Shown here one piece after another: positions 10,590 to 24,031 of a stretch of 25,000 nucleotides of DNA. The first letter of the stretch is position 1, and each line of letters opens with the position of its first letter. Source of the stretch: Glandiceps talaboti (Eukaryota > Hemichordata > Enteropneusta > Spengelidae); assembly GCF_964340395.1 (NCBI RefSeq), contig NC_135554.1, positions 28,188,630-28,213,629 of the forward strand. Reading direction: 5' to 3'. Made by a program: the position numbers and the translations under genes. The notes beneath the pieces are model-generated. The model was given only the letters and a program-made list of their open reading frames with translations. It did not search any database and had not been told where the DNA came from.

Positions 10590-11057
10590 CCACCGAAGCC
10601 TTCAGATCAAATACGCACTGATGACGACGAACAAGTATGAAGGCATATTTGTGATCAACACCAAAATATATCATTTAGAGGACAGCGAGTTTCTCCCGGT
10701 AATCTGTAATCTCTGTTTTTAAGACGTAAATTTGACAGTAGGTCCCCGGAGACCGGGCGGTCAGTATCCCGTGGGTCAATGTCTTGAAAGAGAGCAGTCG
10801 CGATTTTAAAATTCTTACCGATTTCCGGTGAGTGTTTGAACTCTATCGACCCTCTGTTAAATACCTATGCAAAAGCCATAACCTGTTGTATAGACAGCTG
10901 AGCTGCGGCATATAGTAGCGTACAAAGACATGTATCACGTTTCCCCAAGGTCATCTTTGATTTGGTAAATATATGAAGGACGCGGCAAGCAATTAATTCA
11001 ATAATTGATAAATATGCTCTGAGCACCTGGCACGTATATGGAATAATTCTGCTTGCC
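10590..11057. other. Intergenic, nothing recognised
   Basis: Mixed-composition DNA between the weak small-protein candidate and the foldback element. It has a short imperfect palindrome 'ggtccccggagacc' near 10741. No exon-like frame with family motifs on either strand. Confidence 0.45.
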
Positions 11058-11126
11058 ATTGTTAATATAGTCTAGTTCCCGACGGTGACGTTGACATCAC
11101 CGTCGGGAACTAGACTATTGTTAATA
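11058..11126. mobile_element. Miniature foldback element with perfect 22-bp arms and 10-bp flanking repeat
   Basis: Arms 11067-11088 and 11097-11118 are exact reverse complements (tagtctagttcccgacggtg...), with an 8-bp loop (11089-11096). Immediately outside, attgttaata occurs at 11058-11067 and again at 11117-11126. That is what a target-site duplication looks like, although it overlaps the arm ends by one or two bases. The unit is only about 50 bp, with no coding capacity. It resembles the extreme minimal form of a non-autonomous DNA transposon. Family not assigned. Confidence 0.7.
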
Positions 11127-11960
11127 GTATTTTACATTTATTTGTATTTGTATGGGGGTGGGGGGGGGGGGGTTGTAAATAATTGTTCTTGTACACAAGT
11201 TGAACGCCCTGCAATGAAACCTACCGTATACCATACCACTCACCGATTGGCAATGACTCGCAATGGAACAATGACAATTTAACGCAAAATCTCGAGATTC
11301 GGAAAGATAGAAATTTCACCTGTCTCGTATTTTTATTGTAAATTGTCGATTTATTTTTCAAACTGCATTACCAAACAACAGGTGATCATTAGTAGTAAAC
11401 ATACACTTCACAGTGGAACATTTCGATGCAACCAAATGCAAATCATGTGGTAGTGCGAAAGGTGAGTGACCGATCGGTTGTTTCATACTGTACCACAAGT
11501 ATTCGCCTGCAAAACAAACTACTGGCAATTGACCATAAATATTTATGTGAGCAATAAGCCGATGGGATTGGACTGCTGACCTTGGTTACCGTGATAAGTA
11601 GTTCACTATTAAATTGAAACCTATCACTTCCTAATGAGTTATGGCTTCAATCGCAAACACTAGAAATGTGATCTAGTATGAGGGTAATGACAGAAGTCAT
11701 ACTTCAGGGCCCAGGGGTCATGTAAGGCCGTTTTTACCAGCATGCGGGCAATGACAGCAGAGACGCAATATCTACAGGGTCATTTTGACAGTTTTACCTT
11801 GAATTCTAATAAAGTAGAACTACAAATGTAATTCAAACCGTACGGTAGCGATACAAAGAGTCGATTTATCAATATATCGAGGGTATAAGCATCCGTGCAA
11901 TCCATCCTATCCATTCTTTACATTTTAAGCTCTCTTCCAGAGTACCTCCTTAATTAGTGT
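11127..11960. other. Intergenic, poly-G tract, nothing else recognised
   Basis: A G-run interrupted by one T lies at about 11154-11172. The rest is unremarkable AT-rich DNA up to the CA/ATAC microsatellite. No credible exon seen on either strand. Confidence 0.45.
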
Positions 11961-12088
11961 GCACACACACACACACATACATACATACATACATACATAC
12001 ATACATACATACATACATACATACATACATACATACATACATACATACATACATACATACATACATACATACATACATACATACATAC
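11961..12088. repeat. (AC)n followed by (ATAC)n microsatellite
   Basis: A short AC run (11961-11976) passes into about 28 perfect ATAC tetramers to 12088. The open frames here in several phases (poly His-Thr-Tyr-Ile, or Cys-Val-Tyr-Met) are artefacts of the repeat. Confidence 0.97.
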
Positions 12089-12990
12089 GACTGAGCAATT
12101 GCTCGTTAGGATGTCTAACCATAAAATGTAAAAGTTCATATGTGAGGAATATACAACTTTCTCCATCCGTTGTTATAAATCCAGCATGATGAAACTCCTA
12201 GACGGGAACCCCCATGTATCTGTACACTTTATGTTTTCATATGAAGAGTATTGTTACATACCCAAAATAGTGAAATCTAATGTCTTGCGGTACAAAATTT
12301 AATGCTCGTTTGGTATACTTACTAAATTTAGTTTTATTATAACATATGCCACATTGAAAAGAAGATACACTCATAAAGACAATGTGATTGGGAACAATAT
12401 ACGTTTCCATGATTATCTTCTTTTTTTAGAAAACACGATTTGACGGAATTGAGGTTTAATTATATGTCATTAATATATGTCTTCAATAAATACATTATGG
12501 ATAGATAAAAGTTGAACTAAACATGTCAGCTTTACAATCATTTTCAAAATTAACCAGTCGTTCATTTCCCGAAATTGAACAGAATTGAAATTAATCCCAT
12601 TGATAATTATCAAAATACATTTCTTAAGAATAAAAAAGGAAAACATTGTAAATTGATGAATGCCAGTATGGAAGACATTATTGACATTGTTATCTAATCT
12701 ATAATGGTTAGTTATTAAATGATACTAGCAATTAATGTTTAAAACTCATCTTTATGTTGCAAAATATATATGTTCCATATAAATGCGGATGTCTCATTCA
12801 TATTGTCAGCCCGTTTACCTCCATATTGGGAAGGCTTTATGGGTTATATTGTCTCTGTCTGTGTGTGTCTACTTGTTTGTTGTGTCACCATTTTCTCAAA
12901 ATAAAAACGGCTGGCTCAAGTTCAACATGAACGAAGTCTGGTACATGCAATCTTTGTGGGTAAGGGGAGAACCATTTGATTTCGGGGGGG
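12089..12990. other. Intergenic; the right part looks like an interspersed repeat
   Basis: AT-rich DNA without recognised exons. From about 12783 a plus-strand frame runs into a G-run and the A-tract repeat. Its character (a 'ctctgtctgtgtgtgt' stretch, a G-run, then A-tracts) suggests a dispersed repeat rather than a gene, but I cannot name the family. Confidence 0.35.
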
Positions 12991-13120
12991 GGGGGGTATG
13001 GAGGATTTTGAGAAAAAAAATTGTTTCCAGGTGAACCAGAAAAAAAATTGATCCTGTAATGGCTTGAGAAAAAAAATTGTCATAACAGACAGAAGTGAAA
13101 AAAAATTGTCACAATGCACA
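12991..13120. repeat. Poly-G run and four ~29-bp repeats with core gaaaaaaaattg
   Basis: A G-run (about 12984-12996) is followed by four occurrences of gaaaaaaaattg starting near 13010, 13039, 13068 and 13098. The spacing is about 29 bp and the spacer sequence varies. On the minus strand this gives a frame with recurrent Phe-Phe, likely a by-product. The regular spacing with a conserved A8TTG core shows a degenerate tandem repeat. Confidence 0.75.
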
Positions 13121-13973
13121 TGAATGCACCAGTGTGTAAGATAATAGGCCATATGTCTACATTTTGGCCGTTGGTGGCGCTCTTTACAATGATCAAAATA
13201 ACTGTTACAACTTAGTAAGAGGAGAACACATCGTACACTTCAATACATAAAATAGTATCCAATGCTACAAATGCATGGATGTTTGACAGTCAACTCTAGA
13301 GTATCGATTACCAAAATGTAAGGATCTTAAACTATATATATTATATAATAAACACATCAGTACAATTTATCATGTCGAAAGAGATGTCGAAATCATCAAA
13401 TTTTATTTACCAAAACACATAGGTAACTGAAGTAGTTTGTGTTAATATAATTATTATTGTGGCAATGAACAAAGTCGAGTATAAACGTTAATTTTCTTAC
13501 TCAGCTCTGTGTATACTGAGTTTATGATGATTGAGCAGAACTGTATATACATGCTATATCGTAATGTAATGGTCTCAGTTAGGAATCGGACCGGTAGGCA
13601 ATTGAAGGTTAGCTTTGCAAACTAGCAATGTGCGACAAAAGTGAGAAAAGGGTCGTCAAATTCCGATTTTGGAACGATGCACCGGAAATCAAAGCAGGAA
13701 AAAGTCGCGTCATTTAAACGTTCATTCAGCATATCATAAAAAATATAAAAGTCTATGGACGTTGGCGTCATAGAATCGAGAGATTGTTACCAATCCTCCA
13801 GCGTTTAACGTCCACACTGTGACACTACCATGTAATACAAGTTCCCTGTCCCTTATCACCAAGTCGATTATAATATAACTTGAAGACGTATGCAGTCGTT
13901 TAGATATCAATGTAGCCGTGCACGCAACGTACAGCATGTACGGCACACAATATCGTATTATTGCATATGATTA
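13121..13973. other. 3' flank of caveolin exon pair B
   Basis: Lies directly downstream (minus strand) of the stop at 13976-13974. An AATAAA hexamer on the minus strand at 13407-13402, about 570 nt past the stop, is a candidate polyadenylation signal. No recognised coding sequence; the minus-strand frame 13734-13946 has no motif. Confidence 0.4.
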
Positions 13974-14161
13974 TTACTCTTTGCTTACGTGAACTCTGAT
14001 GTTTGAAAAGATTCGACTGACTGAGTCAAAGAAAGGATCCAGGAAACACGAGATCCAAATCTGCCACATTCGCTGTAACCAGTAGAGGCATATCAACCAA
14101 GCCTTGATGTAAGGTACCACATACCATACATGCCAGAATGTCAAACAAGCGAATTCAATAC
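13974..14161 (-). CDS. Caveolin pair B, terminal exon
   Basis: Acceptor TTGTTTCAG at 14162-14170; 188 nt ending in TAA 13976-13974. Encodes IEFACLTFWHVWYVVP, then YIKAWLICLYW, and DPFFDSVSRIFSNIRVHVSKE. It corresponds to the second half of the intramembrane hairpin and the C-terminal amphipathic region of caveolins (human: SFLHIWAVVPC, CDPLFEAVGKIFSNVRI). The cysteines after VVP and before DP are replaced by Tyr and Leu. Confidence 0.93.
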
Positions 14162-14994
14162 CTGAAACAAGACAGAGAGCATACTGGTATTGGTGTGAGT
14201 CTGTACATAATTTATGATATTACGATGCAGTGTTGAATCCAAAAGACAATCCTAGTGACGGCAATATTTTTATTTTAATTAGAAATACATTGTAAATTAT
14301 AAGCTGTCGATCGTCCGTTACTTTTCACTATTTCCTGTCAATCCTTCGCACCCAACCCAATATTCAAGACTAGACAGAGAAAGTGATGTGAATCAAAGTT
14401 AAAGATTCGCCGTAGTGGGTGCTATTTTAATCGCTCCTCACGCATTATGTTTTGTCAAATCATAAACGTAATCATAATATGTCTGAAGACTTTGCTAAAT
14501 TTCAAACATCACTGTCCGATTTGGGACTTATAAACTTGCCATATTAAATGACGAATTTTGATAAATGTGATATAATAATAAATTCCATGATAAACATGAA
14601 TTACCACTTTCGTGAAGGCAAAGGTTGTCGCTAAACAGCGCCCCTTGTGGCAAAACTATACAATCTGTTATCTTTCTAATAACCGAAATACGAAGTATCA
14701 TTAAAGATTTGTTAAATATCCTTCCAGAGAACAACCCTTCCGTCACATCCAGCTTACGTTTTTATTATCGTAACTGCAAATAATACTACAATACATTCAG
14801 TTAAATTTGTAAACACGAAACCAATTAAATACAGCAAACATACCCCAGCAGAATGCACAAGGAATAGCGCAGATGGCAGTGGTAATACGGTAACACCAGA
14901 ATTTAGTACCAGTGAATGTTATGAAAGCATATTTCCAGATTGTGTTAAAGCTATGCATTCCTTCAGGCTCAGCAAAGACTTCTTCAAACTGCAC
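13974..14994 (-). CDS. Second caveolin exon pair (pair B), N-terminal exon not found
   Basis: Two exons, 14994-14844 and 14161-13974, encode 112 residues of a caveolin: signature FEEVFAEP, scaffolding segment from NTIW to FWCYR, the intramembrane hairpin and a C-terminal region ending VSKE-stop. They are paralogous to pair A (about 63% identical by my count, 71 of 112) with identical exon lengths (151 and 188 nt) and phases (0, then 1). No first exon with a DRDP-type motif was found on the minus strand between 15000 and 17498. Either the unit is the 3' part of a second tandem gene with an unrecognised first exon, or these are alternative terminal exons spliced to the exon at 21088-21216, whose phase-0 donor is compatible. 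The frames are intact, which argues against a pseudogene. Confidence 0.85.
14162..14843 (-). other. Intron inside caveolin pair B
   Basis: 682 bp, AT-rich, phase 1, GT/AG. It splits the codon for the Gly that follows CW in the intramembrane segment, exactly as in pair A. No repeat or gene seen within it. Confidence 0.85.
14844..14994 (-). CDS. Caveolin pair B, first exon (signature and scaffolding domain)
   Basis: Acceptor ATTTCGTAG and donor GTATGT (14843-14838) bound 151 nt encoding VQFEEVFAEPEGMHSF and then NTIWKYAFITFTGTKFWCYR (scaffolding-like), ending in CW plus one base of Gly. The scaffolding segment keeps the F..TFT.TK.W.YR pattern of vertebrate caveolin-1 more closely than pair A does. 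Confidence 0.93.
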
Positions 14995-15160
14995 CTACGA
15001 AATCAAAAGACAGAAATGGATATTTCAATTTTTTAATAAAATTGCCGCCATTGCGTGGCAAAGTGAGTTTCAAAAGAACTTGTCACGTGGAATCCTTCCA
15101 GAGTCACATAAATCATAGTCTGGAGTTAGTTTTTCGCCCATACTAGAGCACAATATGCTT
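14995..15160. other. Short spacer upstream of pair B
   Basis: Upstream flank of the pair B acceptor on the minus strand. No first exon for a caveolin was recognised here. Confidence 0.4.
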
Positions 15161-15238
15161 TTCGGTTACCCAGACTCTCGTCGATGGGGCTTCACCCGCC
15201 CTCAACGACGACTCGGAGAGTCTGGGTCAGTAACCGAG
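15161..15238. mobile_element. Imperfect hairpin / foldback element
   Basis: Outer arms: 15163-15179 (cggttac ccagactctc) pairs with 15216-15236, apart from a 4-nt bulge (gtca, 15226-15229). Inner arms 15180-15190 and 15198-15209 (gtcgatggggc / gccctcaacgac) pair imperfectly, with a small loop. Its layout (cagactctc, gtcg..., short loop) recalls the foldback at 11058-11126, so it may belong to the same type of element. No clear target-site duplication. Confidence 0.6.
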
Positions 15239-15690
15239 AATATTATGCATATTCAACGTGCATGTTGTCCAGCTGCCGCAAAGAGGCCTGGAGATTTTTC
15301 GACAATTTTCAATAACTCTATCAAAGCTGGATATTAAGGGCTTGAATATATCCATTCAATGTAAATCGATATTAAAATGTATTAACCTCAGTCTCCACAT
15401 CTTCATTCCCTGTTTAGTTGGCAAACGGTGATTTTATGCTGGCACTGTCCTTATATGTGTAAAGGGTTAGCAAGATATATATGATGATATCGCTAGATTA
15501 GTTAAATATAAAACTGTTTGAAAATCATATCGGTTTTAAACCTTGTAATTCTTGTCTAATGCGAAGTTGGAATGTGCAAAACAAAAAACAAAGCAAAAAC
15601 CCCAACAACTTAAACGTCTTAATGATTCTGTTTCGTTTTTTTTACCTAACCTATGTTAGCATATCGACTCTTGAACGTTTATAGTTAGCC
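15239..15690. other. Intergenic or intronic, nothing recognised
   Basis: AT-rich DNA between two hairpin elements. Weak splice-donor-like strings exist on the minus strand (near 15380 and 15648), but no reading frame leading into them resembles a caveolin N-terminus. Confidence 0.4.
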
Positions 15691-15812
15691 TAGACTGTCG
15701 ACAGTCGCTCGCGCCTTTTTTTCCTCCGTTTTATCTAAACTCCGATCCGGCGCAACACTAGTATAATCGCAAACTGATATCGTGGGCCGAAGGCCCGAGC
15801 GACTGTTGTCCC
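15691..15812. mobile_element. Candidate MITE with GC-rich inverted ends
   Basis: The left end has the palindrome actgtcgacagt (15694-15705), continuing as cgctcgcgcc. The right end (about 15785-15809) reads gggccgaaggcccgagcgactgttgtc, whose complement again gives acaacagtcgctcgggcc. The shared inverted part is about 12-14 bp (cagtcgctcg plus neighbours). The GC-rich ends stand out against AT-rich DNA. No certain target-site duplication was seen, so the boundaries are approximate. Confidence 0.45.
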
Positions 15813-15879
15813 TTGCCGCGCCCTCATGCGATAACAACAGGGATTTTTTTAAAAATTATATTTAATTTTGTGTGGGGTG

Positions 15880-16508
15880 CAGTTACATCAATAACTACCA
15901 GGGGTGGGGAACAGTTACATCAATAACTACTAGGGGTGGGGTACAGTTACATCAATAACTTCTAGGGGTGGGGTACAGTTACATCAACAACTACCAGGGG
16001 TGGGGTTCAGTTACATCTATAACTACCAGGGGTGGGGTACAGTTACATCAATAACTACCAGGGGTGGGGTACAGTTACATCAATAACTACCAGGGGTGGG
16101 GTTCAGTTACATCTATAACTACTAGGGGTGGGGTTCAGTTACATCTATAACTACTAGGGGTGGGGTACAATTACATCAATAACTACCACGGGTGGGGTAC
16201 AGTTACATCAATAACTACCAGGGTGGGGTGCAGTTACGTCAATAACTACTAGGGGTGGAGGTACGGTTACATCAATAACTTCTAGGGGTGGGGTACAGTT
16301 ACATCAATAACTACCACGGGTGGGGTACAGTTACATCAATAACTACCACGGGTGGGGTACAGTTACACCAATAACTACCAGGGGTGGGGTTCAGTTACAT
16401 CAATAACTACCAGGGGTGGGGTACAGTTACATCAATAACTACCACGGGTGGGGTGCAGTTACATCAATAACTACTGGGGTGGGGTACAGTTACACCAATA
16501 ACTACCAA
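15880..16508. repeat. 32-bp minisatellite, about 20 copies
   Basis: Unit of the form cagttacatcaataactacc + aggggtggggta, repeated from 15880 to about 16508 with a period of 32 bp and few indels. Variants include acca/acta/ttcta before the G-tract and cacc for catc. Each unit has two G-tracts (ggggtgggg) on the plus strand. It lies between caveolin pairs A and B, so it is either intergenic or intronic. Confidence 0.97.
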
Positions 16509-17192
16509 TCAAATATACAACAGATTACTAAATTCAGTTTATTACCCAGAACCAATTAATACAGTTATATTTATTAAGTGAAAAATTAAAAAGAAATAAA
16601 ATGAGCCAGAAATAATATACAATACTGAATTTGTGCCGCTGTGTTATATTCAATCATCTTACCACAGATTGAGAACAACAAATATTGTATCCCACAAAGT
16701 CCAGAATTGTGACATGTATTCGGAATATACACGGATTGTGGTATTTTAGGCGTGTTACATTTCATTTTATTTCGACCACGTTTTACGCATTGCTGTAAAC
16801 ACATGGTGCAATTATGACGTAATTTCATCTAAAAGTGTACATACACATGTGATGTTATGTTAACAACCCTGCTGGCAAATGATGCACTAAATAGCTCTAA
16901 CTGGAACGAAAACCTTTAAATTTCGTTCAAGATTTAAACTTATCACTATAATATCTCAGGAATAATATTGACCCCTGATTGACAGGTACAATACATTTCC
17001 TTTTACAAGTGACTGACCCGTTTTAGCGAATATCCAAGTTGCAGCTAGCGCGGCAGGTTGAAAATAAGTATGTACATGCACTATTAATAAGGATAATGTA
17101 CGCCATATACGAAGATACGTTCTTGTCAATCATGATTCATTGACAGATTAAATTATGTAGCTAGTATCCTTTTCAGTTAATCAAAGAATTAA
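16509..17192. other. 3' flank of caveolin pair A
   Basis: AT-rich DNA downstream of the pair A stop (minus strand). AATAAA hexamers on the minus strand at 16771-16766, 16575-16570 and 16543-16538 are candidate polyadenylation signals. The first is about 730 nt beyond the stop. A minus-strand frame at 16586-16828 has no caveolin similarity. No first exon for pair B was identified. Confidence 0.45.
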
Positions 17193-17365
17193 GGTAAAGA
17201 CCAATCTGATTAAAATCCGATGTAGATTTCGGCTAATCGTTCATTGCTATTTTACCTTCGTTATTTTGCCTGAATTGACCTTCTTGGTACATGTTTACAT
17301 TTTTTAGCCTGATCGCCAGGATTAGCCGACATCTATATCGGATTTGAATCAGATTGGGTAAAGAC
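17193..17365. mobile_element. MITE with ~37-bp terminal inverted repeats and 9-bp target-site duplication
   Basis: The element 17202-17356 (155 bp) starts caatctgatt and ends aatcagattg. The ends are inverted repeats over about 37 bp with about four mismatches (left 17202-17238, right 17320-17356). Directly outside, ggtaaagac occurs at 17193-17201 and 17357-17365, a perfect 9-bp target-site duplication. There is no coding capacity. A 9-bp duplication with long inverted ends fits Mutator-like or Merlin-like non-autonomous elements; the family is inferred only from this. It lies about 135 bp past the pair A stop codon, probably in the 3' UTR. Confidence 0.88.
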
Positions 17366-17498
17366 ATAAGACGGGGAATTCAATGTGTTTGTTTCCATGG
17401 GTACACGTTCAACCGTGTTGTCCGATTGCCGGCTATATGTATGTGTACTCAGCTACTAGTATATGAAGAATGCTGTTGTTTCCATGGAGACAGAATGG

Positions 17499-21216
<3,718 letters not shown>

Positions 21217-21527
21217 TTCTAACATGTGTAGAAAAACTGATTGCAAAAGAATCAAATAAAAATCTACGGTCAAAAATGTTCTTCTTTTAGGCGTCTTGAA
21301 CACTCGACCTCGGTCAACTCAAGAACGTGTAATGAACAAGGAAAGATGTAAGGGACTGACACGCCTTGTCCGTGCCTGTCAGGGGTCCACTGTTTACCTA
21401 CTTAATCACCAAATGTCATATTTGACAGCGGCGTGGTGGAAGATACCATTCTGAGTACGGGTAAAAGAAGGTTCTCAATGTATGCTCAGTTTTCCTTATA
21501 ATTTCGGCACATTGATTAGTTAGCAAT
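21217..21527 (-). promoter_or_regulatory. Upstream region of caveolin
   Basis: Expected to hold the 5' UTR and promoter on the minus strand. No clear TATA box or CpG island. A small imperfect hairpin (ctgacacg...cgtgcctgtcag) spans about 21356-21381. A splice acceptor just upstream of the ATG cannot be excluded, so the true first exon may be farther away. Confidence 0.3.
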
Positions 21528-21605
21528 CACCACCACTACCACCACCACCACCACCACCACCACCACCACCACCACGTCATCGTCGTCGTCATCGTCGTCA
21601 TCATC
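21528..21605. repeat. (CAC)n then (GTC/ATC)n trinucleotide repeats
   Basis: CAC triplets run from about 21528 to 21575 with one interruption, followed by cgt/cat triplets to about 21605. No open frame of interest. Confidence 0.95.
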
Positions 21606-22682
21606 AATGGTGGTATTAAGTATACATGATGACCAGAGTTGTATTTCATTTGTTCTCTATGTTATACATTTACAAATATAGTTGTATTTTCATATCTTTT
21701 CTATTGACTCATTCAATATCTTGTCACTTTTTAAATCCCACTTGTAATGTTATAAATCCATTTCTCGTATCGTTTGTATTCCACTTTCAATAGTTTTCAG
21801 TCCACCCCCCCCCCCCACCCCTCCCCTCCTCCCCCTTCTAGTTTTGACATACTGTAACAGCTATCACTAGTTTATAAGAAAGGGCGAGATCAATAGGTCA
21901 ATGTAGAATAAACAAATACATTATTTTACTGAGGTCTCAGACCCACCCCAACCCCCTTTACCAAAAATTGGCCAAAATTGAAAACATTTTCAGATCGCAC
22001 TATCAATTGCAAATCAATATATAGTAGTATACAGTGCTATGAATACAAAGCCAGTATGTAGTGAGAGAAAATAGTTCTTTTGTTGACATTTTATTACTTT
22101 ATTTTAGTGACATGCATTCACTAAAGCTAAAATTCTTCAATTTATCAATTTGACGACATTTTTCAGAAATATTTATATTCAGGGGTACAAAACCGTTTTT
22201 GTAGGATGAGAACTAAAATGACTCAACCCCCCCCCCCCCCAGTAAAATAATTTAGTTTTTTTTTATCTTACTGTGCACAGAGAGACTCTTTTTATCTTAC
22301 TGTGCACAGAGGGTAGCTTATAAGGCCGATGTGGGTGGGTCTCCAGAGGGAAAGAGTACGCCAAATACACTGAGTATGTCTTTATTGTCTAGCTGCTTGC
22401 ACTTGGGTGAAACTACTAGTAACTACACATGTGACAACACCCACCTAATTATATTACTATATTTACACATAATTATTCATAGATTATTATTCATAGATTA
22501 CAGACTCATGGTTTACCCATGTGTGCTCTACATGATCCGACATCTCACATCATCGCACTTACATTGAACTATTCGGATCCTGACACTAAATACAATGAAA
22601 TAAGACACTTGTAAATAAGTCTAAACAGAAGTTTTTGTTATCCTTATTGATCCTTGTGTTCAGTTACTGATTGTAGGTAATC
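21606..22682. other. Intergenic with C-runs and a 29-bp duplication
   Basis: C-rich runs occur at about 21804-21835 and 22228-22241. A two-copy direct repeat (ttttatcttactgtgcacag) starts at 22261 and again at 22290. A short repeat of attattcatagatt lies around 22474-22500. A plus-strand frame at 22331-22567 has no recognised content. No gene supported. Confidence 0.5.
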
Positions 22683-23505
22683 ACAATGTACCAAGGCTAT
22701 AAACCCAAGTACAGCTTGGAACTAGTATTACATAATAACTACTATTGAGCCGTGTTCCATTGAATATATTGCCCACCATAAAGTGTCACCCGGGGGTGTC
22801 ACTACAATGTACCAAGGCTATAAACCCAAGTAAAGCTTGGAACTAGTATTACATAATAACTACTATTGAGCCGTGTTCCATTGAATATATTGCCTACCAT
22901 AAAGTGTCACCCGGGGGTGTCACCACAATGTACCAAGGCTATAAACTCAAGTAAAGCTTGGAACTAGTATTACATAATAACTACTATTGAGCCGTGTTCC
23001 ATTGAATATATTGCCTACCTTAAAGTGTCACCCGGGGGTGTCGCCACAATGTACCAAGGCTATAAACCCAAGTAAAGCTTGGAACTAGCATTATATAATA
23101 ACTACTATTGAATATATTGCCTACCTTAAAGTGTCACCCGGGGGTGTCGCCACAATGTACCAAGGCTATAAACCCAAGTAAAGCTTGGAACTAGCATTAT
23201 ATAATAACTACTATTGAATATATTGCCTACCTTAAAGTGTCACCCGGGGGTGTCGCCACAATGTACCAAGGCTATAAACTCAAGTAAAGCTTGGAACTAG
23301 TATTACATAATATTATACTATTGAGCTGTGTTCCATATTGGAAATGTTGCCTACCATAAAGTGTGACCCGGGGGTGTCACCACAATGTACCAAGGCTATA
23401 AACTCAAGTACAGCTTGGAACTAGTATTACATAATATTATACTATTGAGCTGTGTTCCATATTGGAAATGTTGCCTACCATAAAGTGTGACCCGGGGTGT
23501 CACAA
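22683..23505. repeat. Seven-copy satellite, unit ~121 bp
   Basis: Units begin acaatgtaccaaggctataa at 22683, 22804, 22925, 23046, 23152, 23258 and 23382. Periods are 121, 121, 121, 106, 106 and 124. The two short units lack the same 15 bp (gagccgtgttccatt). Each unit has a short inverted repeat (ccaaggct...agcttgg) around a TATAAA string and a GC-rich end cacccgggggtgtc. Variant sharing shows local homogenisation: the last two units share a 'tattatactattgagctg' form. Confidence 0.97.
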
Positions 23506-24031
23506 ACCATTTATACTAAATGTCCCACAATGAAATTTGGATCCATCCCGGGTGTAACACCATAACATAGGGGCGTGCAATATTTCTTAGAATGTTGTTT
23601 TCCTGGTCTACAACCTTTTGACTATATATTCCTACCTGTAAGGAAAAATACTTTCTACTAGTAGTATAGCGATTGATGCATTTGTAGCAGCAGGATTCAT
23701 ACGATAAACGGCAATCTGAGCAATAATACGTGCCCAAGTGCACAATAACATGCATATACTGTACCATGTATGTACGTATGTAACAATCAGGATATGCCAC
23801 CATGACATGCATATACTGTATGTACGTGACAATTAGGACATGCCAACAGTGGCAACACGCTTTAACATTTACATAACTCTAGATGTTATTTTTATTTAAA
23901 AAGCAATTGGTTGTATTTCGTGTTCTAAATTATATGATACAAATACATGTACATACATTGATATAGTATTCATTGGGGTAACGTAACTGCTACTGTAACA
24001 TTAAAATTGCAATATGAATATAACATACGTT
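23506..24031. other. Intergenic with a 57-bp direct duplication
   Basis: acatgcatatactgta begins at 23748 and again at 23805, each followed by tgtacg...aca(a)t.aggatatgcc/aggacatgcc, so the 57-bp unit is duplicated to about 23844. A minus-strand frame at 23516-23812 covers this repeat and has no known motif. Confidence 0.55.

Noticed and set aside
11925-12189. Open frames of repeated Cys-Met-Tyr-Val or His-Thr-Tyr-Ile
   Set aside because: Artefacts of the (ATAC)n repeat in different phases.
16586-16828. Minus-strand frame ending near a donor-like GTAAGA, considered as first exon for caveolin pair B
   Set aside because: No acidic N-terminus or DRDP-type motif, and the frame that fits phase 0 at that donor has no start codon in a sensible place.
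17239-17319. Interior of the MITE considered as an exon (a short Met frame before a GTAAAA donor)
   Set aside because: It is inside a non-autonomous transposon, the donor is weak and the phase does not match the caveolin acceptors.
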